The translations under genes were made by a program, and so were the position numbers. From Bradymonadales bacterium (GTDB taxonomy: Bacteria; Myxococcota_A; Bradymonadia; JAFGEP01), in the NCBI GenBank assembly GCA_016931535.1, contig JAFGEP010000096.1:292091-356090 (forward strand): DNA of 64,000 nt, written 5' to 3'. Below are positions 43,380-51,850 of this stretch, piece by piece. How positions within the stretch are numbered: position 1 is the first letter of the stretch; every line of letters begins with the position of its first letter. The notes under the pieces are model-generated. The model was given only the letters and a program-made list of their open reading frames with translations, ran no database searches and was not told the origin of the DNA.

Positions 43380-45542
43380 CTAGAACCGCATGCCCGCCTG
43401 GAGGACCGCCTCGAACACCTGCTGGGGCCTTTCCCCAAGCCGGCGGGTATCCACCAGGGAGAGGTACCGCATGGTGTATGCCAGCTGCTGATCGAGCACC
43501 TCCAGGGCAATGGGGATGTACAGCTCCAGGCCACCCCACTCCAGCCGCTCGGCCTCCTCAGGACCGCTCGTTCGCTCGAAGAACAGGCGAATCCAGATGT
43601 TGTCTCTCATCTCCTGGGCGAAGGAGAAGCCCAGGGCAGCTTCGGCACGGTCCACGGTTCCGACCGACGCCAGGCGGCCAAGGTTGCGGACACTCCGCTG
43701 GAATGTGACCTGGTGATCCAGGCGAAACAAGGGCCCGAAGGGGTGATCGTGTTGAAAGGAGACCCCTACAATGGGAGTGGCAACGACCTCCCCCTTCCCG
43801 GGGTGGTCCCAGCCCATCCCCAGACCGCTCCAGGCGGTGGCCATCAGCTCGCGCCGGGTCCAGACCAAACAGGCGCTCCAGTTGCTCGAGAGGGCCGCCA
43901 AACCATCCATCTCGGCCGTCGTGCGGAGGGCCATCTGACCCTCGATACCCAGCTCGATCTGTGGGTTGAGGTCAAACACCATCCAGCGGCCTGACAGGAT
44001 AGGCTCGATCCAGCGGCGTTGCCGGGGCGGGCTGGTGGGGTCGTCCAGCAGGTAGTGAATCAGCGAGAGCTGTCCCGACAGGAGCAGGCCGGGATGATCC
44101 CGAGCTCCCCGACCGCTGGAGCGATACAGGGTGTAATCCACGGTGCCTGCAACGTGCGGTAACGGTTCTCGGCCAACATCCCGTGCACTTTCGGCACCTC
44201 CGGGCAACAGCTCGGCCGCCAGGAGGAGTCTGTGCCCTGTGGCCCGGGCGTTTCCGGAGGGGGGAGAGGAATCCATGAAAAACCGGACTTCACCGCCAGG
44301 GCGGGACCGGTCCGGAAAGAACCGACTGCTCAGCAGGCCGTTCAGCTCGATCTCCACGCCATGGCCATCGATCAAGCCCCGTTCCGCAGGCCACAACAGA
44401 CCGCTGGGAGGGAGCTGGGCAGCATTGCGATAGGCGAGACGGAGCAACGGGAAGAGCGTGTACTCGATATCCTCTCCCAGGACGAAGTCACCCACCCCAT
44501 GTCGGTAGGCGTACGGGTGGTTGGTGATGGAGAGATCGAGGGCGATCCAGCCGTTCCACAGCGCTTTGGTCCTTCCGGGCTCCATCGCATCGGCGGTCCC
44601 GGCGGGCCAAGAGATGGCGATGGCCCGCTCGCTCGGCGCGCTCTCTGGGGGCTCGATGGAGCCCTGCAGGTCAGCGGAGCAGGCGGCAAAGAGGCTGGAC
44701 ACCAACCGCTCGAGCCGTGCAAACCGTCGCTCGTATAGAAAGCGAAGATCGGCGAGTCGATCGTGGCTTCCCTCCAGCAGCAGGTCGATGGGTTGGGAAG
44801 ACTCCGGTTCGAGAATGACGAGGTCGGGGAAGCGGGGCGGTTCGATGGGGTATCGTTCGGCGGCGCAGTCACCGGAAGGCAGCAGCAGGCCGGGGTTGCG
44901 GCGGACCCGATCGACGCAATCCCGGCTGGCCGGTTGATCTGCCAACCGGCCGATCTGCACCATCAGCTCGGCCCATCGGGCTTCTTGCTGTCGAATCGCT
45001 TGATAGTGCTCGATGGCATGGAGCCATTGGCGGCCGATAGGGGTGACGATGTGGACATGGCACCGCTGTATCAAGGTGTCCGGTACCGGTGGCAAGCCCA
45101 GCTCGCCCGCGATGGCCTCGCGCAGAAGCAAGGAGATAGCGGCGATCTCGCGCCTCGCCTCCACGGGCGAAAGGAGGGCGGCTTGAAGGGCAGCCATCGC
45201 CTCCGGGCTGCTGCTGGGCGCCAGGGCCAGCAACGCCAGCAAGGCCACTCGATGGTCTTCATCTAGCGCCAACCGTTCGAGCCAGCCAGGCTGAGCCAGA
45301 CCGGGGTGTCGGATCAGGAGGCGACAGAGACCGGCTCGCACCAGGGGGTCGGGATCGGTGGCCTGCAAGGCGAGGTCAGTGTTCTGATCACCAAGAGAAT
45401 GGAGGTGTTCCTCCAGGGGATCCTCTGCAGGAGGGGTTGGGGCGGCTGGTGCGGGTTGTCCCATGGCGGTCCATGCCACAAGGAGCTGCAGGATGGACAG
45501 TAGCCAGCCGATCGGTTGTGGTTTGCGGCCTCCGGCTACCAT
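43380..45542 (-). CDS. HEAT-repeat/beta-barrel envelope protein, copy B
   Basis: A 720-residue protein with a signal peptide (about 1-28). An N-terminal HEAT-like region follows (DPDPLVRAGLCRLLIRHPGL; DEDHRVALLALLAL and further units to about 170). The C-terminal half is made of alternating strands and ends VLQAGMRF, the terminal Phe of outer-membrane barrels. A long helical hairpin lies between (about 180-300). The ATG overlaps the stop of the paralogous gene by 7 bases (ATGGTAG), so they are co-translated. I know of no named family with this layout. It might be a porin-like or scaffold protein of the outer membrane. Confidence 0.72.
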   Translation of the reverse strand: MVAGGRKPQPIGWLLSILQLLVAWTAMGQPAPAAPTPPAEDPLEEHLHSLGDQNTDLALQATDPDPLVRAGLCRLLIRHPGLAQPGWLERLALDEDHRVALLALLALAPSSSPEAMAALQAALLSPVEARREIAAISLLLREAIAGELGLPPVPDTLIQRCHVHIVTPIGRQWLHAIEHYQAIRQQEARWAELMVQIGRLADQPASRDCVDRVRRNPGLLLPSGDCAAERYPIEPPRFPDLVILEPESSQPIDLLLEGSHDRLADLRFLYERRFARLERLVSSLFAACSADLQGSIEPPESAPSERAIAISWPAGTADAMEPGRTKALWNGWIALDLSITNHPYAYRHGVGDFVLGEDIEYTLFPLLRLAYRNAAQLPPSGLLWPAERGLIDGHGVEIELNGLLSSRFFPDRSRPGGEVRFFMDSSPPSGNARATGHRLLLAAELLPGGAESARDVGREPLPHVAGTVDYTLYRSSGRGARDHPGLLLSGQLSLIHYLLDDPTSPPRQRRWIEPILSGRWMVFDLNPQIELGIEGQMALRTTAEMDGLAALSSNWSACLVWTRRELMATAWSGLGMGWDHPGKGEVVATPIVGVSFQHDHPFGPLFRLDHQVTFQRSVRNLGRLASVGTVDRAEAALGFSFAQEMRDNIWIRLFFERTSGPEEAERLEWGGLELYIPIALEVLDQQLAYTMRYLSLVDTRRLGERPQQVFEAVLQAGMRF

Positions 45543-47671
45543 GGGGTTGTCTCCTCCAGGTCGAACCCATACCCTCCCAGCGGAAGAAACACCGACAGCA
45601 GGAATCGGTTGTTGATCTGGTAGGGCTGACCCGACGAGGCGGTGCCCATCGTCCAGTTGGCGAGCCCCAACCCGATCCAGCGGTCGAGCAGCAGCCGGAT
45701 CTCCGCTCCACCCATCACCCTGGAGATCTCGAAGGCCGCCTGTCCTGAGATGGGTGCCAGAAGAGAGAGCAGGTCGTAGGACAACCCCACCTCGATCTCG
45801 ATTCCAGATCGGGGAGGATCGAGGCCGCGGTAGACGAACTCGAGGTAGCTCTCCAGGAAGTTCTGCAAGGCGAAGTTGTGGGGAGAAGGCTCGAGACGTC
45901 GCCGTCCTCCGATGGTCAGGCGGGCGAATCGGCCTGGCGAGTGTTCCTCGCGGTTTTGCAGCCTCAGCGAGAGATCCATGGTGAGCTGGGGATCGGTGTC
46001 GAACGCCTCGGCATCCAGAAAGGGCAGAGAAACGCCACCCATGACGATGAACTGGAGGATCTGGTTCTGTCCCGGATCTCCGAGGCGGGTTCCCACCAGG
46101 GCGTCAACCAGGGTTCCATCGCGGTTTCTGGCGATGCCGCCTTCCGCATCGCTGGCGCCCGCCGGCCCGGTGGAGGCGTACTGGTGGCGCCGAAAGGCAA
46201 GGCGGGCCTGGAAGGAGGAGTCCAGAAGAAGGCCGGCGAACAGCTGATCGTACCCTGCGGCTTGAAACCTGGGCTCCCGATAACGCAAGTGCGAGGCGCC
46301 CAAAAAAAGGGAGGCGCTCAGGTCGAGGGAGGTGAGGTCGAAGGTCAGATCGCCTCCCAGGCGGCGGTGCGGCGCGACCAGCGATTCCGGATAGTCCCTG
46401 GTCTCACCTGGGGTCAGAAGGCCTTGTGCGGTCGCTGCAAGCCGGCAATGCGCCCCCACGAAGCACCCCACCGGCAGTCGGCCCCGGATCATCCCTCCGC
46501 CATGGAATCCGCTGTACTCGGAGTGGCGAAACAGCTGGTCGCGAACCAGCAGGAGAGCGGTCGCCAGCGACGGCTCGCTGGTAGGGGCAACGGCAGCCAC
46601 AGGGCGGTCAGGCCAGAACAGGCTGGCCGCCAGGAGACTGCGAGCCCATAGCTCCCCCTCGCGTTCGCTCGACTCCAGCCCGACGCGCAGGTCGGGAAAG
46701 CCCTGCACCCAGGTGGTGTCCAGCTGGGCACGGGCGGCAAACCTCCGTCTTGCGTCATCGGTCGACGTGGCTCCATCGAAAGAAAGCGAAAGCAGGGTGG
46801 CATCACGGCAGAAATTGAAGCCGCGTTCGATGGCCAGCAGCTCCGCCTGCAGCCGTCGCAAGGGATGAAGCAGCGTCTCCACCTTGTCGAGGGCGCAAGA
46901 GAAGATGCGACCATCCAGTCGCGAGCGGGCACTTTGCAGCGCTTCTCGCGCAGAAGCGACGCAGCTCCCCGAGTATTCGGCGGTACGTAAGAGCCTGCGC
47001 TCGAGACGATCCGCCTGTCGATGCCACTGGACCAGCACTCCGAACACCTCCGGCTTTCCCCGCAAAAGGGCGTGAAGGCGGATCCCGCGGTCGAAAGCCA
47101 AGCGTTGTGGGGTGCTCAGCCGATCGCGGAGGTGCAACGGTTCGAGGCGGGAAGCGGTGATCGCCAGCACTTCCCAGGAGGTGTCTTCCAGAAGAGAAAG
47201 CAATGGAGATGGGTCCTGGGTTAGGGCCCCAAGGGGGTAGCTTCCCGCCGCGGACGCCCTCACGGAGGCTTCGCTGTCTGTCAGTAGGCGGCTCAGCCAG
47301 TCGATCGCCTGCGGTTCCAGGCTACGTCCCAAGGCGCCTGCCACCGCAATACGCACCGCAGGGTCATCATCGCCGACCAGAATGTGCAGCGCTTCGACTC
47401 CCCCTTCACGGGGATCCCAGCATCCCGCCACGTAACGCCGGACCAGCGCGGAGGGATCGAGCAGGCCGATGGACAGCTCCTGCCATCTCGAGGCAGCACA
47501 GAGCTCGATGACCGCCGCCAGTCTCTGCTCCGGAGAGCCGGCGATCAAACGAATGTCTCCGGGTATCGGTTGAGCCAGGGCAATCGACGGGGAGAAGAGG
47601 ACGGTCCAGTAAAGGATGAGTGCCACCCCCAAAGAACACAACGACTGTCCGGGGCGGCGATTCCTGGCCAA
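45536..47671 (-). CDS. HEAT-repeat/beta-barrel envelope protein, copy A
   Basis: A 711-residue protein with the same layout as its downstream partner: a signal peptide (about 1-33), HEAT-like units (DPSALVRRYVAGCWDPREGG; DDDPAVRIAVAGALGRS; DSEASVRASAAGSYPLG), a helical middle and a beta-strand-rich C-terminal half. The last strand ends NRFLLSVFLPLGGYGFD, and a few residues follow it. The sequence is diverged from copy B, indicating an old duplication. It is the first gene of the pair, behind a promoter with an upstream repeat ladder. Its role in the outer membrane is unknown. Confidence 0.72.
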   Translation of the reverse strand: MARNRRPGQSLCSLGVALILYWTVLFSPSIALAQPIPGDIRLIAGSPEQRLAAVIELCAASRWQELSIGLLDPSALVRRYVAGCWDPREGGVEALHILVGDDDPAVRIAVAGALGRSLEPQAIDWLSRLLTDSEASVRASAAGSYPLGALTQDPSPLLSLLEDTSWEVLAITASRLEPLHLRDRLSTPQRLAFDRGIRLHALLRGKPEVFGVLVQWHRQADRLERRLLRTAEYSGSCVASAREALQSARSRLDGRIFSCALDKVETLLHPLRRLQAELLAIERGFNFCRDATLLSLSFDGATSTDDARRRFAARAQLDTTWVQGFPDLRVGLESSEREGELWARSLLAASLFWPDRPVAAVAPTSEPSLATALLLVRDQLFRHSEYSGFHGGGMIRGRLPVGCFVGAHCRLAATAQGLLTPGETRDYPESLVAPHRRLGGDLTFDLTSLDLSASLFLGASHLRYREPRFQAAGYDQLFAGLLLDSSFQARLAFRRHQYASTGPAGASDAEGGIARNRDGTLVDALVGTRLGDPGQNQILQFIVMGGVSLPFLDAEAFDTDPQLTMDLSLRLQNREEHSPGRFARLTIGGRRRLEPSPHNFALQNFLESYLEFVYRGLDPPRSGIEIEVGLSYDLLSLLAPISGQAAFEISRVMGGAEIRLLLDRWIGLGLANWTMGTASSGQPYQINNRFLLSVFLPLGGYGFDLEETTPW

Positions 47672-47785
47672 TCGGTCGGTTTCGTTGGATTCACCCCGCT
47701 TGGCATTCAGCTGTGAGCTAGCGGTGTTCAGTTCTGGGTTCTCCGCTATTTGCAGTTGGACTTGTCAGCCGGATCCTCCAGGGAT

Positions 47786-47815
47786 TCTATACCGCTGTCA
47801 GCCCTCACCTGTCAG
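47786..47815 (-). promoter_or_regulatory. Candidate promoter for the HEAT/barrel pair
   Basis: On the minus strand CTGACA (47815-47810) is followed after 18 bases by TATAGA (47791-47786), about 115 bases before ATG 47671. The -35 lies directly against three tandem 14-bp repeats. Confidence 0.5.
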
Positions 47816-47857
47816 CTGTTACCTGTCGGCTGTTACCTGTCGGCTGTTACCTGTCGG
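47816..47857. repeat. Three tandem 14-bp direct repeats upstream of a promoter
   Basis: Three perfect copies of CCGACAGGTAACAG (minus strand; CTGTTACCTGTCGG on plus) fill 47816-47857. Two degenerate units (CTGACAGGTGAGGG and CTGACAGCGGTATA) continue the same spacing downstream, so the last ones overlap the -35 and -10. The arrangement may be an array of activator or repressor half-sites, or a slipped duplication. Confidence 0.8.
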
Positions 47858-47871
47858 CTGCAAGCCGGAGA

Positions 47872-48522
47872 TCAGAGCGGTGGGGGAGGAGGAGGTTCGC
47901 CCCGCCAGGGTCTCATGGGGGGGCGGTCGTTGCCTTCTTGCGCGCCCAATCGGCGCTCGCCTCGGCGACCGCGGCGTACTTCCCGGAACATCTGCTGCAC
48001 CTCCCCTTCGAACTGGGGAATGAAGAGCATGAGGGCGGCGCGCTGGCGCGGTTCGAGAATAGCTGCCGAGTGCTGTACCAGGGCCACCCTGGCTTGCTCG
48101 ATCTGCAGGTGCAGCGACATGATCTCGTCCACGAGCTGGGCGATCTCCTGTGGGCTGCCGGTCGCCTGCTCCAAGTAGGTGCGAAGCTGGTTGCCTCGAT
48201 CCTCCAGTTGGGCTTGCAGGGCCTCCATCTGGAGGTCGTATTCGTCGAGCAGGTCAAAGAGCTGGATGGCGGTATTTTCCGGCATCTCGATCATCTCGGT
48301 GAGTCGCCAGGCACGTAGGATGCGGAGCCGCTGGCGGATCTGTTCCCGCTGCTGTTGCAGATCCGGCTCGCTGGGCTCCTCTTGCCCCTCGACCGCCTGC
48401 ATCTCCTGGGGAGGAGCGGGATCGGGTGGCTGTTGTGCCGCCAGCTGGGCCCCCGGGCTGATCACCCAGGAGATGAGCACGGCTGCCATCCAAGTCAGAG
48501 CGCGCGTCGTTGTTCTTCTCAT
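47872..48522 (-). CDS. Spy/CpxP-like periplasmic protein
   Basis: A 216-residue exported protein starting MRRTTTRALTWMAAVLISW with a signal peptide (about 1-29, ending LAAQ). The mature part is almost all helix (REQIRQRLRILRAWRLTEMIEMPENTA; DLLDEYDLQMEALQAQLED), the architecture of Spy/CpxP and related heavy-metal-sensor chaperones, and it ends in a run of prolines. No LTxxQ motif is clear. ATG 48522 has GGAGG at 8 bases. It follows the anti-sigma gene by 38 bases. This sigma-anti-sigma-periplasmic helical protein order is frequent in ECF systems. Confidence 0.72.
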   Translation of the reverse strand: MRRTTTRALTWMAAVLISWVISPGAQLAAQQPPDPAPPQEMQAVEGQEEPSEPDLQQQREQIRQRLRILRAWRLTEMIEMPENTAIQLFDLLDEYDLQMEALQAQLEDRGNQLRTYLEQATGSPQEIAQLVDEIMSLHLQIEQARVALVQHSAAILEPRQRAALMLFIPQFEGEVQQMFREVRRGRRGERRLGAQEGNDRPPMRPWRGEPPPPPPL

Positions 48523-48560
48523 GGCCATTTCCTCCACTGGCAAGGGCGTGTGGCCCACGG

Positions 48561-49226
48561 TCATCCGTCCAGCAGCTGCTCGATCTGATCGAGGTCTTCT
48601 TGGGTCAAGCCTCGAAGTGTCCACATATCGGTGTCAGCGAACGGATCTTCCCAGGCATAAGGAGACACCTCCGTATCGTCGTCGCTTTCGGCCCAGCTCT
48701 TCACCAGCTCGTCGGAGAGCCGATAGCTCTTGTGGGACAGAAAACCCTGACTCCACAGGGCATCGGGAAGAACGAGCGCGACCACCGTTTGCGAGGTTTC
48801 CTCCGTCAAGGGCTGCGGTTCAATGACGGGGATGGGAGCAACCTCGGGGGCCGCCGGTTTCTCCAGACTGGTCAGAGGGGTCGGGGTTTCCAGCTCCTCA
48901 GGAGATTTCGGCCAGATCGCCAGCAAGGCGAGCCCGACGGCGGCTACGCCTGCCACAGTCAGCCAGACCGGTCGGCGGCCGGGCAGCTCGAAACCCAGCC
49001 AGCGACGGATCCGGCGGCCGAGGCGCCTGACAGCCCTTGGCTTTCGGGTGGGCAAAGGGGTTACCATCAGCTCGTTGCAGATGCGCTGTCCAAGAGCGGC
49101 CCAGTACTGCTCGTCTTCAGGAGTGTACCGGTCCTCTCGGAGAGCCTCCACCAGGCGGTCAAGCTGGGGATCCCGGGTCTCGTCCCGTAGATCGAGGTCA
49201 TCATGGTGGCGAACCGGTTCTTTCAT
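48561..49226 (-). CDS. Putative anti-sigma factor
   Basis: A 221-residue single-pass membrane protein. A basic, cytoplasmic N-terminal part (about 1-82) is followed by one membrane helix (86-104, VWLTVAGVAAVGLALLAIW) and a periplasmic, acidic C-terminal part. The ATG overlaps the stop of the sigma factor gene by four bases. Position and topology make it the probable membrane anchor that holds the ECF factor, although it has no clear zinc-binding HxxxCxxC (ZAS) motif. The periplasmic tail contains an extended SESDDDTE-type acidic stretch that could sense the envelope. Confidence 0.72.
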   Translation of the reverse strand: MKEPVRHHDDLDLRDETRDPQLDRLVEALREDRYTPEDEQYWAALGQRICNELMVTPLPTRKPRAVRRLGRRIRRWLGFELPGRRPVWLTVAGVAAVGLALLAIWPKSPEELETPTPLTSLEKPAAPEVAPIPVIEPQPLTEETSQTVVALVLPDALWSQGFLSHKSYRLSDELVKSWAESDDDTEVSPYAWEDPFADTDMWTLRGLTQEDLDQIEQLLDG

Positions 49227-49831
49227 GTCTTCACCGTGTTCGGGCTTGGCGACGGTTGAGCCTTGGCGGCTTGTTTTTCCAGCAACCCTTTGAGTGATTT
49301 CAGCCCGTGGTGAAAATTCACGCGGGCGCTGAGCTCGGAGATGCCGATCGCCTCTCCGATCTCGCGGAAAGACAGTTCGGCATCGATACGTAGCAGGATG
49401 GACTGTCGCTGCTTGTCCGGGAGGAAGGATATCGCCTGGCGCATGGCCTGGCGTTGGGACCGGTGCACCAGGTCGGACTCGGCGCGGGGGGAGGAGGTCA
49501 GGTCACTTTGGTCGAGCGGTTGGAACGAGCGGGAAGACTGATCCCGGATGTGGTTTTTGGCCAGATTGACGGCGATCCGGAAGAGCCAGCTGGCGAACAT
49601 CCGGGGTTGGTTGAGCTGATCGAGCCGGGAAAAGGCGGTCACCAGGGTACGTTGGGTCAGGTCGGCAGCATCCTGCTCATGGTGGACGTATCGAAACAAA
49701 AGGGCAAACACGCGCTTCTGGTACTTCTCTACCAGCGGTTCAAAGGCCTTGCGGTCACCGGCCAGGGTTTCTTCTACCCGGAGCGCGTCCTCCGCAGCCT
49801 GTTGGGCCGCATCCGTCGAACTTGAACCCAT
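49223..49831 (-). CDS. ECF-type RNA polymerase sigma factor
   Basis: A 202-residue sigma-70 family protein. Region 2 has FEPLVEKYQKRVFALLFRYVHHEQDAADLTQ (about 35-65) and region 4 has FLPDKQRQSILLRIDAELSFREIGEAIGISE with its helix-turn-helix (about 140-175). ATG 49831 is chosen because AGGTGG lies upstream; a longer frame exists but lacks conserved residues. It would direct RNA polymerase to envelope genes and is held by the overlapping downstream anti-sigma protein. The HEAT/barrel and Spy-like genes downstream are possible targets. Confidence 0.92.
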   Translation of the reverse strand: MGSSSTDAAQQAAEDALRVEETLAGDRKAFEPLVEKYQKRVFALLFRYVHHEQDAADLTQRTLVTAFSRLDQLNQPRMFASWLFRIAVNLAKNHIRDQSSRSFQPLDQSDLTSSPRAESDLVHRSQRQAMRQAISFLPDKQRQSILLRIDAELSFREIGEAIGISELSARVNFHHGLKSLKGLLEKQAAKAQPSPSPNTVKT

Positions 49832-50039
49832 CTGTCTTGCCACCTGAAGCTGATGGGGCGCCAGGGCCTTCCTGGTCTCAGGCGAGGCTGGCGGCGCCGA
49901 TCTTCCCTTCCTCAGCTTCCCCTGTCCGCGCTGCTCGGGGCAAATCGAATCGTCGATCGGCCAGCAGCCCAACGGAGCGGGGAACGGCTCCAGGTCAGGT
50001 ATTACCACCCCCCCTGGAGCCGTGAGCAACCGTCTTTCC

Positions 50040-50825
50040 CTACTCGGAGGCATTTTCTCTCAGCTCGTTCTCGATCTCCAGGATCCGCTCTTCGAGAACC
50101 ATCGCTCCCCTGGAGAATCGCTCCACGAATTCGTCCGGGTTCGCCAGAAACCGCTCCACCGGATCTCCAGGTCCCTCCTCCGCGATTTCCAATGGGTTTC
50201 CCAGTCCTTGTCCTCGGCTCCGTCCAGCCCGGTCACCGCGTCCAGCCCGGTCACCGCGTCCAGCCCGGTCACCGCGTCCAGCCCGGTCACCGCGTCCAGC
50301 CCGGTCACCGCGTCCCTCGCCGGCAACTTCACTACGATGCTGGCCGCGTCCCTGAGGTCCCTCCGCAGCTCGGGCTGCTCGGCGTCCCATGGCGGGGGGC
50401 GGCACTTCGATTCCCTGGGCGGTTTCCGCCAGGGCGATGGCTTCTTCCGTTTCGCCCATCAGGTAGGTGGCCACGGCTGCCATCAGGTATCCCATGCGCT
50501 GGGCGTGGAGTACACCTGGTCCCAGTTGGGCCGGAGCCTGCAGACCCAAGGTGGAGGGGTCGAACTGGGCCACGGCCAAAAAATGCCTCTTGGCTTCATC
50601 CAGTTGGCCATCCATCAGGTAGTAGCGCCCGAGGGTGAGGTGCAGGTGACCCAGCTGCCGCGCCAGAGCGCCCGGATGGCTGCCGTCCGGGATCTCATCC
50701 AACAGCTCGGGCCCCGGTCCAGGTTCTTCCTGCACAGCCGGTTGGGCCATGGCGAACAGTGCCGATCCTGCGATGAGGGTGACGGTGATGAGTACAGTCA
50801 GGCTTGTTTTTACTTTGGGTGTCAT
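50040..50825 (-). CDS. Exported TPR-like protein with a GDRAGR tandem repeat
   Basis: A 261-residue protein with a signal peptide (MTPKVKTSLTVLITVTLIAGSALFAMA). TPR-like helices follow (LGRYYLMDGQLDEAKRHFLAVAQFD; AVATYLMGETEEAIALAETAQ). From about 165 to 210 a low-complexity stretch holds at least five copies of the hexapeptide GDRAGR. The C-terminus is helical. GGAGG is 9 bases before ATG 50825. It is 208 bases upstream of the sigma factor gene on the same strand and may share regulation. The repeat may be a flexible cationic linker. Confidence 0.72.
   Translation of the reverse strand: MTPKVKTSLTVLITVTLIAGSALFAMAQPAVQEEPGPGPELLDEIPDGSHPGALARQLGHLHLTLGRYYLMDGQLDEAKRHFLAVAQFDPSTLGLQAPAQLGPGVLHAQRMGYLMAAVATYLMGETEEAIALAETAQGIEVPPPAMGRRAARAAEGPQGRGQHRSEVAGEGRGDRAGRGDRAGRGDRAGRGDRAGRGDRAGRSRGQGLGNPLEIAEEGPGDPVERFLANPDEFVERFSRGAMVLEERILEIENELRENASE
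50222..50311 (+). repeat. Five 18-bp in-frame repeats (coding minisatellite)
   Basis: Five consecutive perfect copies of GTCCAGCCCGGTCACCGC fill 50222-50311. Reading on the minus strand they encode the hexapeptide GDRAGR (with flanking imperfect copies). Copy number may vary between strains through slippage, without a frameshift. Confidence 0.9.
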
Positions 50826-51103
50826 GTTCAAAAACCTCCATCAAATCATTGGGGTTGTCGCGATCGGCACCCCGCGGGGTGCCGCTTGGGTGACTGGGTA
50901 GGTGCCTGGGCCGGACGATCGGGGTCCTCCTTTCACCTCCACAGTCAACTGGCAAGACACGCTGGCGGTGATCGTGTTAAACAGGCCGGGTAAAGGCCGT
51001 TCTCTGTCGGCCTGAGCGGGATCTGACCTCCGCTGGAGGTCGGCCGGGCCGGTGTCAGGCGGAAATGGTAACGGCCAGCCAGGTCAAAGGTGGGCACGAG
51101 ATC

Positions 51104-51703
51104 ATGGGCGTCAATCAGAACGAAGCGCTGGGGTTGATGCGGGAGATCCTGCAGGACGGGTTTTTTGACCTCCAGGTGGAGTGCTACGAGCTCCAGGAGG
51201 ATCTGGCCGAGGGGATCTGCACCATCTGTATGTCGGTTCGGAACAAGACCACTGGCGAGCTCCTGTCGATCGAGGGGCGCGGTGTGGGTCTGGTGGATGC
51301 GGCATTCCAAGGATTGATCGGCAGATTGTCGAGCGAGTATCCCTCCCTGAGGAGCATCTCCTTCTCGCTGTTCGATCTCAAGGGGCTGTTGGATTCAGGG
51401 GGACCGAGTCGGACTGATGCGGAAGCTCAGGTGGCCATCGGGGTCCGCAACAGCTACGGAAGCGAGTTCCGGTTCGAGCGCACCTCCCGCAGCGTGAGTC
51501 ATGCCTGTATCCAGGCCACAACGGACGCGGTGGAGTACTTCGTCAACTCGGAGCGGACCTTCATCAAGCTGTACCAGATCCGAAATTACTGGGAGCAGGG
51601 AAAGCGCCAGGACCTGGTCGAGAAGTACACCGAGATGATGACCCGGATCGTGGTCAATACCTCCTACAGCGAAGTGATCGAGCGGATCCGGAAGCAAGGC
51701 TGA
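51104..51703 (+). CDS. Free-standing LeuA-regulatory-domain-like protein
   Basis: A 199-residue protein. Residues about 50-165 resemble the C-terminal allosteric (leucine-binding, LeuA dimer) domain of 2-isopropylmalate synthase: EGRGVGLVDAAFQGLIGRLSSEYPSLR, then GGPSRTDAEAQVAIGVRN and SRSVSHACIQATTDAVEYFVN. The catalytic TIM barrel is absent. ATG 51104 with AGGTGG upstream is preferred to ATG 51065. A C-terminal helical tail of about 35 residues follows. It might sense leucine or a related amino acid and act as a regulatory subunit, but this is inference. No leu genes are near, and it is flanked by unrelated genes. Confidence 0.7.
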   Translation: MGVNQNEALGLMREILQDGFFDLQVECYELQEDLAEGICTICMSVRNKTTGELLSIEGRGVGLVDAAFQGLIGRLSSEYPSLRSISFSLFDLKGLLDSGGPSRTDAEAQVAIGVRNSYGSEFRFERTSRSVSHACIQATTDAVEYFVNSERTFIKLYQIRNYWEQGKRQDLVEKYTEMMTRIVVNTSYSEVIERIRKQG

Positions 51704-51734
51704 TCGGTCAGGCAGCCCGCAACCCCCTACAGCC

Positions 51735-51761
51735 CCAAACGATTGCGTTGGTTGCGTTTGG
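51735..51761. terminator. Possible bidirectional terminator hairpin
   Basis: CCAAACG (51735-51741) and CGTTTGG (51755-51761) form a 7-bp stem between convergent genes ending at 51703 and 51851. There is only a weak run of T's after it. Confidence 0.3.
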
Positions 51762-51850
51762 CGGAGCGTTTTGCCCAAACCGTATTCATTCCCACCGGTT
51801 GGTGCGACGAATAGCGCGGTAGCCTCAGCTCCTCGTCGCCGGTCTTGCCT

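Noticed and set aside
47816..47857. CRISPR-like reading of the three 14-bp repeats
   Set aside because: The repeats are contiguous with no spacers and too short; there are no cas genes.
50222..50311. CRISPR-like reading of the five 18-bp repeats
   Set aside because: The copies are contiguous and in-frame within a protein gene; there are no spacers or cas genes.
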